Source: JAMCRM01 sp035561075
GTDB taxonomy: Bacteria; Acidobacteriota; Terriglobia; Bryobacterales; Bryobacteraceae
DNA: 64,000 nucleotides
Reading direction: 5' to 3'
Assembly: GCA_035561075.1 (NCBI GenBank)
Contig: DATMYF010000182.1
Span: 62,001-126,000, forward strand
The translations under genes and the position numbers were made by a program. Below, piece after piece: positions 26,003-35,165 of the stretch. Each line of letters starts with the position of its first letter. Position 1 is the stretch's first letter. The notes beneath the pieces are model-generated. The model was not told the origin of the DNA and ran no database searches. It worked only from the letters and a program-made list of their open reading frames with translations.

Positions 26003-27451
26003 TTATGCCTGGCCGGTTACCCCGCCGGCCTTCTCGAACGCGTCGGCAAGGCGGAACATGGTCGCCTCGTCGAAGTGCCGCGTCAAAATCTGCATGCCTA
26101 CCGGCAGCCCCGCGGCCGTGTTCCCGCACGGCACGCTCATGCACGGGATGCCTGCCAGGCTGCCTGTGATCGTGTAGATGTCCGAAAGGTACATCTCCAA
26201 CGGATCGTCGATCTTCTCCCCCAGCTTGAAAGCCGGGAACGGCGAAACCGGCGCGATCACGGCGTCCACTTCGGCAAATGCGCGCGTGAAGTCCTGTGCC
26301 ACCAGCGCCCGAACCTTCTGGGCCTTCAGGTAGTACGCGTCGTAGTAGCCCGCGCTCAGCACGTAGGTCCCCAGCATGATGCGGCGCTTGCACTCGGCTC
26401 CGAAGCCCTCCCCGCGGGTGTTCCGGTACATCTCGCTCAAGGTGCCGGACTCAGACGATCGGCTGGTATACCGCACCCCGTCGTACCTCGCCAGGTTGGA
26501 ACTCGCCTCTGCTGTGCAGATGATGTAATAACAGGCAATGGCATAGTCCGACGACGGCAGCCCGATCTCCCTGACTTCACAACCGAGCCCCTTGAGTACC
26601 TCCACCCCGCGCGCGATCAGGTCGCCCGTCTCGCTGCTCAAATCCTTTAGATACTCGCGGGGCAGCCCAAGCTTCAGGCCTTTTACGTTGCCGTCGAGCA
26701 GGCTGGTGTAATCGGGCACCGGAGCGAAGGCGCTGGTGGCATCCATCTCGTCACGCCCCGCGATAACGCCCAGCAGGGTGGCGGCGTCCCGTACGCTGCG
26801 GGCAAACGGGCCGATGTGATCGAGGGAACTGGCGAACGCGGTCAGGCCGTAGCGCGAGACGCGCCCGTACGTAGGGGTAACCCCCACTACGCCACAAAAG
26901 GACGCGGGTTGCCTTACCGAGCCGCCCGTGTCCGACCCCAATGCCACCACCGCCGTGCCCTGCGCCGTCACCGCCGCCGAGCCGCCGCTCGATCCCCCCG
27001 GTACGCGGTCCGGCGCCACCGGGTTACGCACCGGCCCGAATGCCGAGTTCTCGTTCGACGAGCCCATAGCGAACTCGTCGCAATTCGTCTTCCCCAGGAT
27101 GATGCCGCCGGCCGCCTCCAGGCGCGCGATCGCCGTAGCATCGTAGGGAGGCACATACCCGGCCAGCAGCTTCGACGCGCAGGTGGTCCGGACGCCCTCC
27201 GTCAGGATCACGTCCTTAACCGCTACCGGCACGCCCGCCAGCGGCCCCGGATCTTCACCGCGCGCCAGTTGCTCATCCACGCGCTTCGCCGTCGCCATGG
27301 CCCGCTCGGGGCAGAAGTGCAGGTATGCGTTGGTCTTGGGATTCTCGGCTTCGGCGAACCGCAGAGTCTCCGTGGCCAGCTCCGCGGCGCTGAATGCGCG
27401 CTCCCGCAGCCCGCGGCGGACCGCGTCAATTGTAAGGGTAGGGATGTCCAT
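26003..27451 (-). CDS. gatA: Asp-tRNA(Asn)/Glu-tRNA(Gln) amidotransferase subunit A
   Basis: A 482-residue amidase-family subunit that hydrolyses glutamine and delivers ammonia to GatB for transamidation of mischarged tRNA. The Ser-cisSer-Lys triad is at Lys79 (PVAVKDVI), Ser154 (PGGSSGGSAA) and Ser178 (DTGGSVRQPA), the same numbering as in staphylococcal GatA. It follows gatC with three bases between. gatB is not in the window, so the complex is completed elsewhere. Confidence 0.94.
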   Translation of the reverse strand: MDIPTLTIDAVRRGLRERAFSAAELATETLRFAEAENPKTNAYLHFCPERAMATAKRVDEQLARGEDPGPLAGVPVAVKDVILTEGVRTTCASKLLAGYVPPYDATAIARLEAAGGIILGKTNCDEFAMGSSNENSAFGPVRNPVAPDRVPGGSSGGSAAVTAQGTAVVALGSDTGGSVRQPASFCGVVGVTPTYGRVSRYGLTAFASSLDHIGPFARSVRDAATLLGVIAGRDEMDATSAFAPVPDYTSLLDGNVKGLKLGLPREYLKDLSSETGDLIARGVEVLKGLGCEVREIGLPSSDYAIACYYIICTAEASSNLARYDGVRYTSRSSESGTLSEMYRNTRGEGFGAECKRRIMLGTYVLSAGYYDAYYLKAQKVRALVAQDFTRAFAEVDAVIAPVSPFPAFKLGEKIDDPLEMYLSDIYTITGSLAGIPCMSVPCGNTAAGLPVGMQILTRHFDEATMFRLADAFEKAGGVTGQA

Positions 27452-27454
27452 GGA

Positions 27455-27754
27455 TCAGCGCTCGATGACTTTGGGAACCTTGAAATACCCGGCGCCCGGC
27501 TGCGGCGCATTCGCCAGGGCGGCCTCCTGCCCGAGGGGTGCGCGCTCCACGTCCTCCCGCAGGGTAGCGGTCTCGCCGGCGTCGTAGAGCACCTGCGCCA
27601 TGGGTTTCACGCCGCTGGTGTCCAGCTCGTTTAACTTGTCTATGTGGACCAGGATTTCGTCCAGGTCGGCTCGCAGGCGCGCGACCTCGTCGCCCGTGAG
27701 CTTCAGGTTCGCCAGGTCGGCGACGTACCGGACCTCTTCTTCGGTGATTTTCAC
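27455..27754 (-). CDS. gatC: Asp-tRNA(Asn)/Glu-tRNA(Gln) amidotransferase subunit C
   Basis: A 99-residue GatC, which wraps round and stabilises the GatA-GatB pair. MKITEEEVRYVADLANLKLT and the ending GAGYFKVPKVI are typical. Its ATG overlaps the stop of the DUF721 gene by four bases, and it leads directly into gatA. Confidence 0.93.
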   Translation of the reverse strand: MKITEEEVRYVADLANLKLTGDEVARLRADLDEILVHIDKLNELDTSGVKPMAQVLYDAGETATLREDVERAPLGQEAALANAPQPGAGYFKVPKVIER

Positions 27755-28161
27755 GCCAGTGCTTTCTTTCTCGCTGCCTTGTAGATGACGCGGAGCACCG
27801 GATCGGCAATTCCATCGGCCTCGTCGGGCGCAAACAACGTGCCCGCCGGAGTGCTCCGGACGGCCCTTTGCGGCTCACGCCGCGGCGGCACCACGCGGAA
27901 TTCGATGTCTTCCACCAAGCCGCGCCCCAGCGCCTTCTCCAGGTTGCCCACCACCTGCCTGGTGAGGGCGAACAGTTGCCGCTGCCATACCACGTCCTCC
28001 ACCTCCACTACGAGGCGCGTCCGCACCATACGGGTGGGGCGCGCGTGGGCGGCAATCTTCTTGCCTACCGCGAGCGGCCACGCCGCACGGACGAGTTCGT
28101 CGGAGGAGACGGAGTCACGGGGTAGCGAGAGCTTCCGGATCAGCCTGCTGGCACGTTCCAT
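27751..28161 (-). CDS. DUF721/DciA-like protein
   Basis: A protein of about 136 residues starting MERASRLIRKL. The block AAWPLAVGKKIAAHARP and the following VEVEDVVWQRQLFAL match the DUF721/DciA fold. DciA proteins help load the replicative helicase in many bacteria, which makes this a candidate, though many DUF721 proteins are uncharacterised. The C-terminal 40 residues are an unstructured-looking tail. It is coupled to gatC by ATGA. An upstream ATG at 28188 is less likely. Confidence 0.7.
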   Translation of the reverse strand: MERASRLIRKLSLPRDSVSSDELVRAAWPLAVGKKIAAHARPTRMVRTRLVVEVEDVVWQRQLFALTRQVVGNLEKALGRGLVEDIEFRVVPPRREPQRAVRSTPAGTLFAPDEADGIADPVLRVIYKAARKKALA

Positions 28162-28272
28162 GATGCTTGAATCAGAACATTCTAACATGCCGGAGAAAAC
28201 CGGCTACCTTTCGCCCAGGTATAGCTCATTTGGATCATGACGCGGCCCACCGGGCGGGGTATGATGCCGAAA

Positions 28273-29520
28273 TCAGCGGCCCGAGCGGTAGCGCGTTGTC
28301 GCCCGCCGGCTGGCCGGGGCCGGTGCTGCCACAGGTGGAGCTCCTATGGCGGCGCCGGCCGAATCAGGCTCGTCCACCCGCACTTGCGCCACCCCAGCCA
28401 GCAGTAAACTTACGAGTTCGGGCTGCCGCCCCGTCCCGGTCTTCGCGAATACGTTCTTCAATTGATTCCGTACCGTATGGGCGCTCAACCTGAGCCGTCC
28501 GGCGGCGCTCTCCAGTGTATCCCCTTGCACCAGCGCCGCCGCTACCCTGGATTCAGCCGCAGTGAGCCCGAACAGGCCCTCCAGCACTTCGGGCTCGGGC
28601 GCGGGGCGCAGCTCGGGATCTGTAGCAAAAACGATAGCCGCCGGCCGCGCTCCGGGCCCGGGCTCGCTGCTACCCCGAAACGGTAACACCAGCAGGTTCA
28701 AGGCGCGCCGTCCGGACGGCCGTGCCACCGCCAGAGGCCCCCCGGAGTGCAGGCCGCGCCCGATAGTCGTAAGCCCCGCCGCATGCGTAAGGGCTCGCAG
28801 CCGGCCGGTGTCCTCGCGGTCCGCGGCGCACAAACAGCCATCCACGAGCGACAGACCATCGCCTTCGCCCACCATCTCCAGCGCCGCCCGGTTCGAGAAC
28901 AGTACGCGGCCGCACCGGTCCAGCACCAGGCAGGCAAACACCAACTGATCAAGCGCCGCCCCTTCCGCACGCGCCTGCGGCCCGGCTCCCTCCAGGCGCG
29001 TCCGGATCTGGAGGGCGCGCCGCATATGCGGCACCAGCGCCGAGAGGCCCCGCACATCGTCCTCGTCAAAGGGTCCTTCCCGGCGAGAACGCAGCACGCA
29101 GCAAAACGGCACCGTATCCCCGTCCCGGGCGATGCACGCCCCAATGGCGTGGAACAGGTTTAGGGGCCGCAACAAACCCTGGTTGAACTCGCTGCGTTCG
29201 ATCTCCGCGGGGCTGCAGACCATCTCCCCGGTTTGCACGCTGCCGGCGAAGGTGGACGGCCCGCAGCGCCGTACCCACGGATTCAGCCTCCCGAACGTCT
29301 CTTCGTAACTCCGGCTGGATGCCGCATCAAGGTTCGCCGACGCCAGCACCCGCGACTCCCCGGTCTGCACATTGTGTGGGATGATCGCCGCCGAACCCGC
29401 ACCGCTGGCGCGCAGCAGCGCTTCCAGGAATCGCGGCCATGCCTCCGGATCCAATGCGGCATCGTATACCCGCTCCACCATATCCAGGATGGTTTGCGCG
29501 GACCACTTTTCACCCGTCAT
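28273..29520 (-). CDS. LuxR-type HTH transcriptional regulator
   Basis: A 415-residue regulator. The last part (about 325-395) is a LuxR/FixJ helix-turn-helix: LFGLTAAESRVAAALVQGDTL and AHTVRNQLKNVFAKTGTGRQ. The N-terminal 300 residues look like a sensor, with a segment LVFACLVLDRCGRVLFSN that resembles a PAS core. It has no phospho-receiver Asp domain, so it probably senses a ligand directly. It is divergent from the RND efflux operon with 57 bases between start codons, so control of that operon is plausible, as is autoregulation. Confidence 0.82.
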   Translation of the reverse strand: MTGEKWSAQTILDMVERVYDAALDPEAWPRFLEALLRASGAGSAAIIPHNVQTGESRVLASANLDAASSRSYEETFGRLNPWVRRCGPSTFAGSVQTGEMVCSPAEIERSEFNQGLLRPLNLFHAIGACIARDGDTVPFCCVLRSRREGPFDEDDVRGLSALVPHMRRALQIRTRLEGAGPQARAEGAALDQLVFACLVLDRCGRVLFSNRAALEMVGEGDGLSLVDGCLCAADREDTGRLRALTHAAGLTTIGRGLHSGGPLAVARPSGRRALNLLVLPFRGSSEPGPGARPAAIVFATDPELRPAPEPEVLEGLFGLTAAESRVAAALVQGDTLESAAGRLRLSAHTVRNQLKNVFAKTGTGRQPELVSLLLAGVAQVRVDEPDSAGAAIGAPPVAAPAPASRRATTRYRSGR

Positions 29521-29553
29521 GCCAGCGTCCTCAACTCCGGATAACAGCGTCCG

Positions 29554-29569
29554 CTTATGATAGGATAAG
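29554..29569. promoter_or_regulatory. Possible operator between regulator and efflux operon
   Basis: A small inverted repeat, CTTAT-GATAGG-ATAAG, lies in the 57-base divergent gap eight bases before the TolC start. Its place suits a repressor or activator site, but the arms are only five bases. Confidence 0.2.
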
Positions 29570-29577
29570 AAATCAAA

Positions 29578-30927
29578 ATGATACTCTGGACCAGCGTTCG
29601 ATGGGCGCTGGCCCTGCTTCCCACGTTCGCCATTCTACCTTGTGCACCGGCCGAAAACGAGGCCGAAGCCGTGACCCTCGGGGAGGCGGTAGAACTGGCA
29701 CTCAAACGCCATCCGGACGTGGAAAAAGCCAGGGTCGCCGCCGACATTCTAAAGGGCAAAATCCGCGAAGTGCGCGCGCAGGCACTGCCCGACGTGTCCG
29801 TCAATTCGGGCTTCACCCGCTGGCGCGACCCGAGCCTCCTGAACGCCTCCGGCCTGGACAAATTCCCGGCCGAGCTGCGCGACGCCCTAGTCCCCTCCCC
29901 GGTAAACCTGTTCGACTACCATATCGCGCTCAAACAGCCGATCTACACGGCCGGGAAGGTCGGGACCGCTCTGCGACTGGCGTCCGTAGAGGCCGAAGGC
30001 GCGCTCTCCGATATCGATCGCGCCCGGCAGGACCTCGCGCTCGAAGTGACCCGCGCCTTCTACGGGCTGTTGTGGGCCGAGCGCTTCGCGGAACTCACGG
30101 CCGAGACGCAGCGCCAGAAGCAACTTCACGCCGAGATGGCGCGTACGCGCTTCCGCAACGGTGTGGCCACTGAAGTGGACGTGCTCCGGTCCGAAGTCGC
30201 TGTTGCCAACGGTGCCCCCGAACTGGTGCGTGCGCGCAACGCTGTGCGGCAGTCCCGTGCCCAACTAAACTATTACCTGGCCCGGCCGCTCGATTTCCCT
30301 ACCCGGCCCGCCGGTGACTTCCAGGAGAAGCCGCTCGAACAGAACACTTTGGAAGCACTGGTCTTTGAAGCCGTGCGCCGCCGGCCGGAGCTTAGCCGCC
30401 TGCGCATCGCCGAGCGTAGCGCCGGCGTGCAGGTCGACCTGGCCCGCGCGGAGAGCCGCGCGAAAGTGGATTTCGCCGCCACCTACGGCATCATGTCCCG
30501 GCTGCCCTCGAACCTCGCCAACTCGCAGTTCACCCGATGGACGGCCGGCTTCACTTTCAACTTTCCGGTCTTTGACGGCTTCCGCCGCAGCGCCCTCATC
30601 TCGCAGGCCCTGGGTGTTCAGCGCACCGCGCGCCTCGAACGCCAGCGCGTCGAGGAGCAGGTGCGTCTGGCGCTGCAGCAGGGTCTCGATGACACTGCCG
30701 CCGCCGAAGAAACCATCCGGGCCGCCCGTGCCAATGTCAGCCAGGCCGAAAAGGTATTGGCTATGATGCAGAACAATTACAAGTACGGCGCCGCCACTAC
30801 TCTGGACATCGTGGATGCCCAGACCGCCGTCTCCGTGGCCCGTACCAACCTGTTGCGCGGCTTGCACGATTACACCGTGGCACGCGCCGGCCTGCGTTGG
30901 ACCGCGGGCATGACCCCCTGGGAGTAA
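29578..30927 (+). CDS. TolC-family outer-membrane efflux channel
   Basis: A 449-residue outer membrane factor with a signal peptide (VRWALALLPTFAIL) and two TolC repeats. AVTLGEAVELALKRHPDVEKAR opens the first repeat, and the second closes with YKYGAATTLDIVDAQTAVSVARTNLL, a hallmark of the family. It forms a trimeric beta-barrel and alpha-helical tunnel that exports substrate from the RND pump. It is the first gene of a three-gene operon with the adaptor and permease. Confidence 0.9.
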   Translation: MILWTSVRWALALLPTFAILPCAPAENEAEAVTLGEAVELALKRHPDVEKARVAADILKGKIREVRAQALPDVSVNSGFTRWRDPSLLNASGLDKFPAELRDALVPSPVNLFDYHIALKQPIYTAGKVGTALRLASVEAEGALSDIDRARQDLALEVTRAFYGLLWAERFAELTAETQRQKQLHAEMARTRFRNGVATEVDVLRSEVAVANGAPELVRARNAVRQSRAQLNYYLARPLDFPTRPAGDFQEKPLEQNTLEALVFEAVRRRPELSRLRIAERSAGVQVDLARAESRAKVDFAATYGIMSRLPSNLANSQFTRWTAGFTFNFPVFDGFRRSALISQALGVQRTARLERQRVEEQVRLALQQGLDDTAAAEETIRAARANVSQAEKVLAMMQNNYKYGAATTLDIVDAQTAVSVARTNLLRGLHDYTVARAGLRWTAGMTPWE

Positions 30928-30929
30928 TT

Positions 30930-32048
30930 ATGCGCCTACTGATCCCCGCCCTCATCCTGCTTGCCGCCGCGCCCGGCTGCCGCCGCCAGGAGGTCTATTC
31001 CGCCGCGCCCTCCGAAGCACCGCCGGTCAAGGCCGCGCTGGTCAAACTGGAGCCGCGGCCATTTACGCTGACCATTGCGATTACCGGGACCCTGGTTTCG
31101 AGCACGCGCGTGGATGTGAAGGCCGAGACTACCGGCCGCGTGGTACGGTTCGATAAGAAAGAGGGCGATCGCGTCGCCGCCGGCGAAACCATCGTGTGGG
31201 TGAACCAGGAGAAATATCAGCTTGCCGTACGGCAGGCCGAGTCCGCCGTGCAGGTGGCCGAGGCATCGCTCGAAAAGGCGCGCGTTCTCGACGCCCACAG
31301 CCGCGCCGAGCTGGAGCGCGCCCAGAACCTGCTGGCATCAGGGGGCATCACCGACCGCGATCTCAAGACCGCCCGCGTGACCGAACAGGATGCCCGCGCT
31401 CAGGTGGCGCTGGCGTCGGCGCAACTCGACCAGGCCCGCGCGTCCCTTGAGGTCACCCGCAAAGCGCTGCGAGACACCGCCGTTCGCGCCCCGGTGGCGG
31501 GCGAGATCCAGCGCAAGTACATCAACCCGGGCGCGTATGTCGAGCCGCCCACGGCGCTCTTCACGCTGGTCGACAACACCCGGCTGGAGCTCGAAAGTCC
31601 GGTGGCAACCGCTGACCTCGGCACTGTGCGGCGCGGCCAGAAGGTGACCTTCACGGTGAACAGCTATCCCGGCGAGGTGTTTGAAGGCAGCGTCGAGGAG
31701 GTGAACCCCGCCATCGAGACCGAATCGCGTTCCGCCCGGGTACGTATCCGCGTGGGCAACTCCGGGGGCCGTCTCAAAGGAGGGATGTTCGCCCAGGGCG
31801 AGATCCTCACCGGCGTGCAGGCCAATGCCCTGATCATTCCGGGCAGCGCCATCTACCGCGACGACCGCGCCTCCCGGGACGCCCACGTCTTTCTGGCGGA
31901 GAACGGCCGCGCCGTGCGCCGCCAAGTTAAGGTCGGCCGCGAGCGCGACCTCCAGGTGGAGATTGTGCAGGGCCTCAAACCCGGCGACCTGCTGGTGGCC
32001 GAGCAGAGCATTGAAATCGCCGAAGGCGTGCGCGTGGCGGCGCGGTAA
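30930..32048 (+). CDS. RND efflux periplasmic adaptor (membrane fusion protein), lipoprotein
   Basis: A protein of 372 residues with a lipobox (LLAAAPGC) that anchors it to the inner membrane. It has the biotinyl-lipoyl-like half-domains (VDVKAETTGRVVRFDKKEG and APVAGEIQRKYINPGAYVEP), a helical hairpin between them, and a beta-barrel. ATG 30930 has GGGAG eight bases before it and is three bases after the TolC stop; an earlier in-frame GTG or ATG would lose the lipobox as N-terminus. It links the permease at 32052 to the TolC channel. Confidence 0.9.
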   Translation: MRLLIPALILLAAAPGCRRQEVYSAAPSEAPPVKAALVKLEPRPFTLTIAITGTLVSSTRVDVKAETTGRVVRFDKKEGDRVAAGETIVWVNQEKYQLAVRQAESAVQVAEASLEKARVLDAHSRAELERAQNLLASGGITDRDLKTARVTEQDARAQVALASAQLDQARASLEVTRKALRDTAVRAPVAGEIQRKYINPGAYVEPPTALFTLVDNTRLELESPVATADLGTVRRGQKVTFTVNSYPGEVFEGSVEEVNPAIETESRSARVRIRVGNSGGRLKGGMFAQGEILTGVQANALIIPGSAIYRDDRASRDAHVFLAENGRAVRRQVKVGRERDLQVEIVQGLKPGDLLVAEQSIEIAEGVRVAAR

Positions 32049-32051
32049 ACC

Positions 32052-35000
32052 ATGTTCCTCAGCGACCTTTCCATCAAGCAGCCCGTTTTCGCCACCATGC
32101 TGGCGGTCACTCTGGTGACCCTGGGGATCTACTCCTATAAAGAGCTCTCGATCGACCAGTTCCCGGATGTCGAAATCCCCGTCCTCACCGTCCAGACGAT
32201 CTATCCCGGGGCTTCGCCCGAGACCGTCGAGCGCGAAGTCACCAAGCGCATCGAGGAGACCCTCAATACCATCCCCGGCATCCGCCATCTGACCTCCACC
32301 ACCACCGAGGGCCTCTCCGCCGTAGTGGCGGAATTCCGGTTGGGCACCAACATCTACACCGCCCAGCAGGATGCGCAGGCGAAGATCAACGCAGTCCGCG
32401 CCGACTTCCCGCGCGACATGCACGAGCCCATCATCCAGCGCATCGACTTCAACGCCATGCCGGTGGTCTCCGTTGCGGTAGAGAGCCGCACGGCGGACGT
32501 GAAGACACTCTCCACCCTGGCCGAAAAGATTATCCAGAAACGCCTTGAAACCGTGCCGGGCGTCGGGGAGGTGCGCCTGGTGGGCCTCGCCCGCCGCGAA
32601 ATCCAGATCCTCACAGATCCCAACAAGCTGAAGGCTTACGGGCTGACCTACGCACAGGTGGCCGGCGCCCTTCAGCGCGAAAACCAGGACGTTCCCGCCG
32701 GCAAGCTCGAACAGGGAGGACACGAGCCGCTGGTGCGCGTCTCCGGCAAGTTCCGCTCGGTGGACGCCTTCGACCGCCTCATCGTAGCGGTGCGCGACGG
32801 CCGCCCCATCTACCTGCCCGAAATCGCACGCGTGGTGGACGGCATCGAGGAGCGCCGCAGCGCTTCCCTGGTGGACGACAACTCCGGCCTCTCGCTCGAT
32901 ATTGTCAAACAGTCCGGCTCCAATACCGTGGAGGTTGCCGACGGCGTCCTCGCGGCCATCGAGACCATTAATAAGGAACTGCCCCCGCACATCCGGCTGC
33001 GCAGCGTGGTGGACAATTCCATCTTCATCCGGGACTCCGTAGAGGACGTACAGGTCACCTTGGTCCTAGGCGGCCTGCTCACGGTCCTGATCGTCTTTCT
33101 ATTCCTGAATAGCTGGCGCAGCACCGTGATCACCGGGCTGGCCCTGCCCGTTTCGGTCATCAGCACGTTCGTCGTGATGAATGCCCTGGGGTTCACCCTG
33201 AACATCCTCACCCTGATGGGACTCTCGCTTGCCATCGGGCTGCTGATCGACGACGCCATTGTGGTTCGGGAGAACATCGTCCGGCACATGCACGCCGGCG
33301 CGGACCACTACACCGCCGCGCGCGAAGCTACCGCGGAGATCGGGCTCGCCGTAATGGCCACCACCTTCACGATCATCGCGGTGTTCGTGCCGGTGGCGTT
33401 CATGGGCGGGATCATCGGGCGCTTCTTCTATGAATTCGGTATCACCGTCGGGTTCGCCGTACTGGTGTCGCTCTACGTGAGTTTCACAATCGACCCCATG
33501 CTCTCCTCCCGGTGGTACGATCCGGCAGCGGATCCGACCATCCCGCGCTCCATCGTCGGCCGCGCGCTCGGCCGGCTGAATGACGCCGTGGATCACCTGC
33601 AGGGCGTGGTCGGGGCATCGCTCGGCTGGTCGCTCCGCCACCGCTGGAAGCTGGTCGGCATCGCCACCCTGGCGATTGCATCGAGCTTCGTGCTGTTCGG
33701 CAAACTCGGCAGCGCCTTCATGCCGGATGCCGACCCCGGCCAGTTCCAGGTGACCTACAAGGCCCAGCCCGGTATCAGCCTTGACCGCTCCATCGAGATC
33801 GCGCGCCAGTTGGGAGCCGAGATTCGATCCAACACGGGCGTGGCCTACACCTACACCACCATCGGCGGCAACGGCGCCCAGCCCACGAACGAAGGCCAGA
33901 TCTATATCCGGCTAAAGAAGCGGGAGGAACGCCCGCACTTCCTTCAGATTCAGGCCCAGGTTCGTCAGCGGCTGGCTCGCTTCCACGGCTTAAGCACCGC
34001 GATCAGCGAAGCGGGTCACGTAGAGGCCGATTCGAAACCCATTCAGATCAGCTTCCGCGGCACGGAAAACGAGCGTCTGGCGCCCCTAAGCCAGAAACTC
34101 CTGGCCCTGGTCCGCCAGGTGCCCGGCGCTACCGACGTGGAGACTAGCGAGGAGGAACCGCGCCCGGAGGTCCGCATTGGCGTAGATCGCAGGGCCGCCG
34201 GCGACCTCGGCCTGGACCTCGGCACCGTGGCCGCCACAATCAGCGGACTAGTCGCCGGCGAAGTCGTCTCCCAGTTTGAAGACCGCGATGGCGACAGCTA
34301 CGACGTGCGCCTGCGCGTGGACCCTGCCTGGCGCCGCGAGAACGCCGGACTGCTCACGCTCGATCTTCCCGCACAGGGCGGCCGCGCCCTGGTGCCGCTT
34401 TCGCAGGTAGCTTCCATCGACTCTTCCACCGCGCCCTCCAAAATCAGGCGCCGGGACCTGAACCGCGAGATCCGCATCAGTGCCACCACCCAAGGCCGTT
34501 CTTTGGGCGAGATAGTCAACGACATCAAGGCGCGTTCCGCCGGCCTGAACCTGCCGCCCGGCTACACCATCACGTTCACCGGAGAATCCGAGGACATGGT
34601 GGAAAGCTTCGGTTACGCTCTCCAGTCTCTCGTGCTGGCCATCATCCTGATCTATGCCATCCTGGCCTCACAGTTCCGCAGCTTCCTGCAGCCGCTGGCC
34701 ATCATGCTCTCCCTGCCGCTTTCACTTGTGGGGGTCGCGGGAATGCTGTACCTCGTGAACGATACCCTCAATATGATGTCCATGATCGGGGTAATTCTGC
34801 TGATGGGGCTGGTGACCAAGAACGCTATTCTGCTGGTGGATTTCGCCAACGTGCAGCGCCGTGACGGAATGGAACGAGGAAAAGCCCTGATCACCGCCGC
34901 GCGGGTCCGGCTACGACCCATCTTGATGACCACCCTGGCGATGATCTTCGGGATGCTGCCTTTGGCCTTCGAATGGGGCGCCGGCGCGGAGTTCCGAGCC

Positions 35001-35165
35001 CCTATGGCGCGGGCGGTAATCGGCGGCCTGATCACCTCCACCCTGCTCACCTTACTGGTGGTGCCGGTGGTTTACACGTTCCTGGACGACGTTGCGACGG
35101 GTGCCGCGCGCTGGTGGCACCCCGGTGAGAAGAAAAAGAAGAAGATCGAGCGCGTAAACGCCTGA
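32052..35165 (+). CDS. RND multidrug efflux permease (AcrB/HAE1 type)
   Basis: A 1,037-residue inner-membrane proton antiporter. It starts FLSDLSIKQPVFATML. Transmembrane helix 4 has the paired Asp residues of GLLIDDAIVVRENIV that carry protons. The C-terminal half repeats the pattern (MLSLPLSLVGVAGMLYLVN, GLVTKNAILLVDFAN). Two large periplasmic porter loops lie between helices 1-2 and 7-8. It ends in a Lys-rich tail. The length and hydrophobic AcrB-like residues fit a drug/lipophile pump, not a metal pump (which would have other charged residues in helix 4). Substrate is unknown. Confidence 0.93.
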   Translation: MFLSDLSIKQPVFATMLAVTLVTLGIYSYKELSIDQFPDVEIPVLTVQTIYPGASPETVEREVTKRIEETLNTIPGIRHLTSTTTEGLSAVVAEFRLGTNIYTAQQDAQAKINAVRADFPRDMHEPIIQRIDFNAMPVVSVAVESRTADVKTLSTLAEKIIQKRLETVPGVGEVRLVGLARREIQILTDPNKLKAYGLTYAQVAGALQRENQDVPAGKLEQGGHEPLVRVSGKFRSVDAFDRLIVAVRDGRPIYLPEIARVVDGIEERRSASLVDDNSGLSLDIVKQSGSNTVEVADGVLAAIETINKELPPHIRLRSVVDNSIFIRDSVEDVQVTLVLGGLLTVLIVFLFLNSWRSTVITGLALPVSVISTFVVMNALGFTLNILTLMGLSLAIGLLIDDAIVVRENIVRHMHAGADHYTAAREATAEIGLAVMATTFTIIAVFVPVAFMGGIIGRFFYEFGITVGFAVLVSLYVSFTIDPMLSSRWYDPAADPTIPRSIVGRALGRLNDAVDHLQGVVGASLGWSLRHRWKLVGIATLAIASSFVLFGKLGSAFMPDADPGQFQVTYKAQPGISLDRSIEIARQLGAEIRSNTGVAYTYTTIGGNGAQPTNEGQIYIRLKKREERPHFLQIQAQVRQRLARFHGLSTAISEAGHVEADSKPIQISFRGTENERLAPLSQKLLALVRQVPGATDVETSEEEPRPEVRIGVDRRAAGDLGLDLGTVAATISGLVAGEVVSQFEDRDGDSYDVRLRVDPAWRRENAGLLTLDLPAQGGRALVPLSQVASIDSSTAPSKIRRRDLNREIRISATTQGRSLGEIVNDIKARSAGLNLPPGYTITFTGESEDMVESFGYALQSLVLAIILIYAILASQFRSFLQPLAIMLSLPLSLVGVAGMLYLVNDTLNMMSMIGVILLMGLVTKNAILLVDFANVQRRDGMERGKALITAARVRLRPILMTTLAMIFGMLPLAFEWGAGAEFRAPMARAVIGGLITSTLLTLLVVPVVYTFLDDVATGAARWWHPGEKKKKKIERVNA

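Noticed and set aside
31338..32990. Open frame of about 550 codons antisense to the RND adaptor and permease
   Set aside because: It crosses two well-supported genes and has no domain signal or ribosome-binding site.
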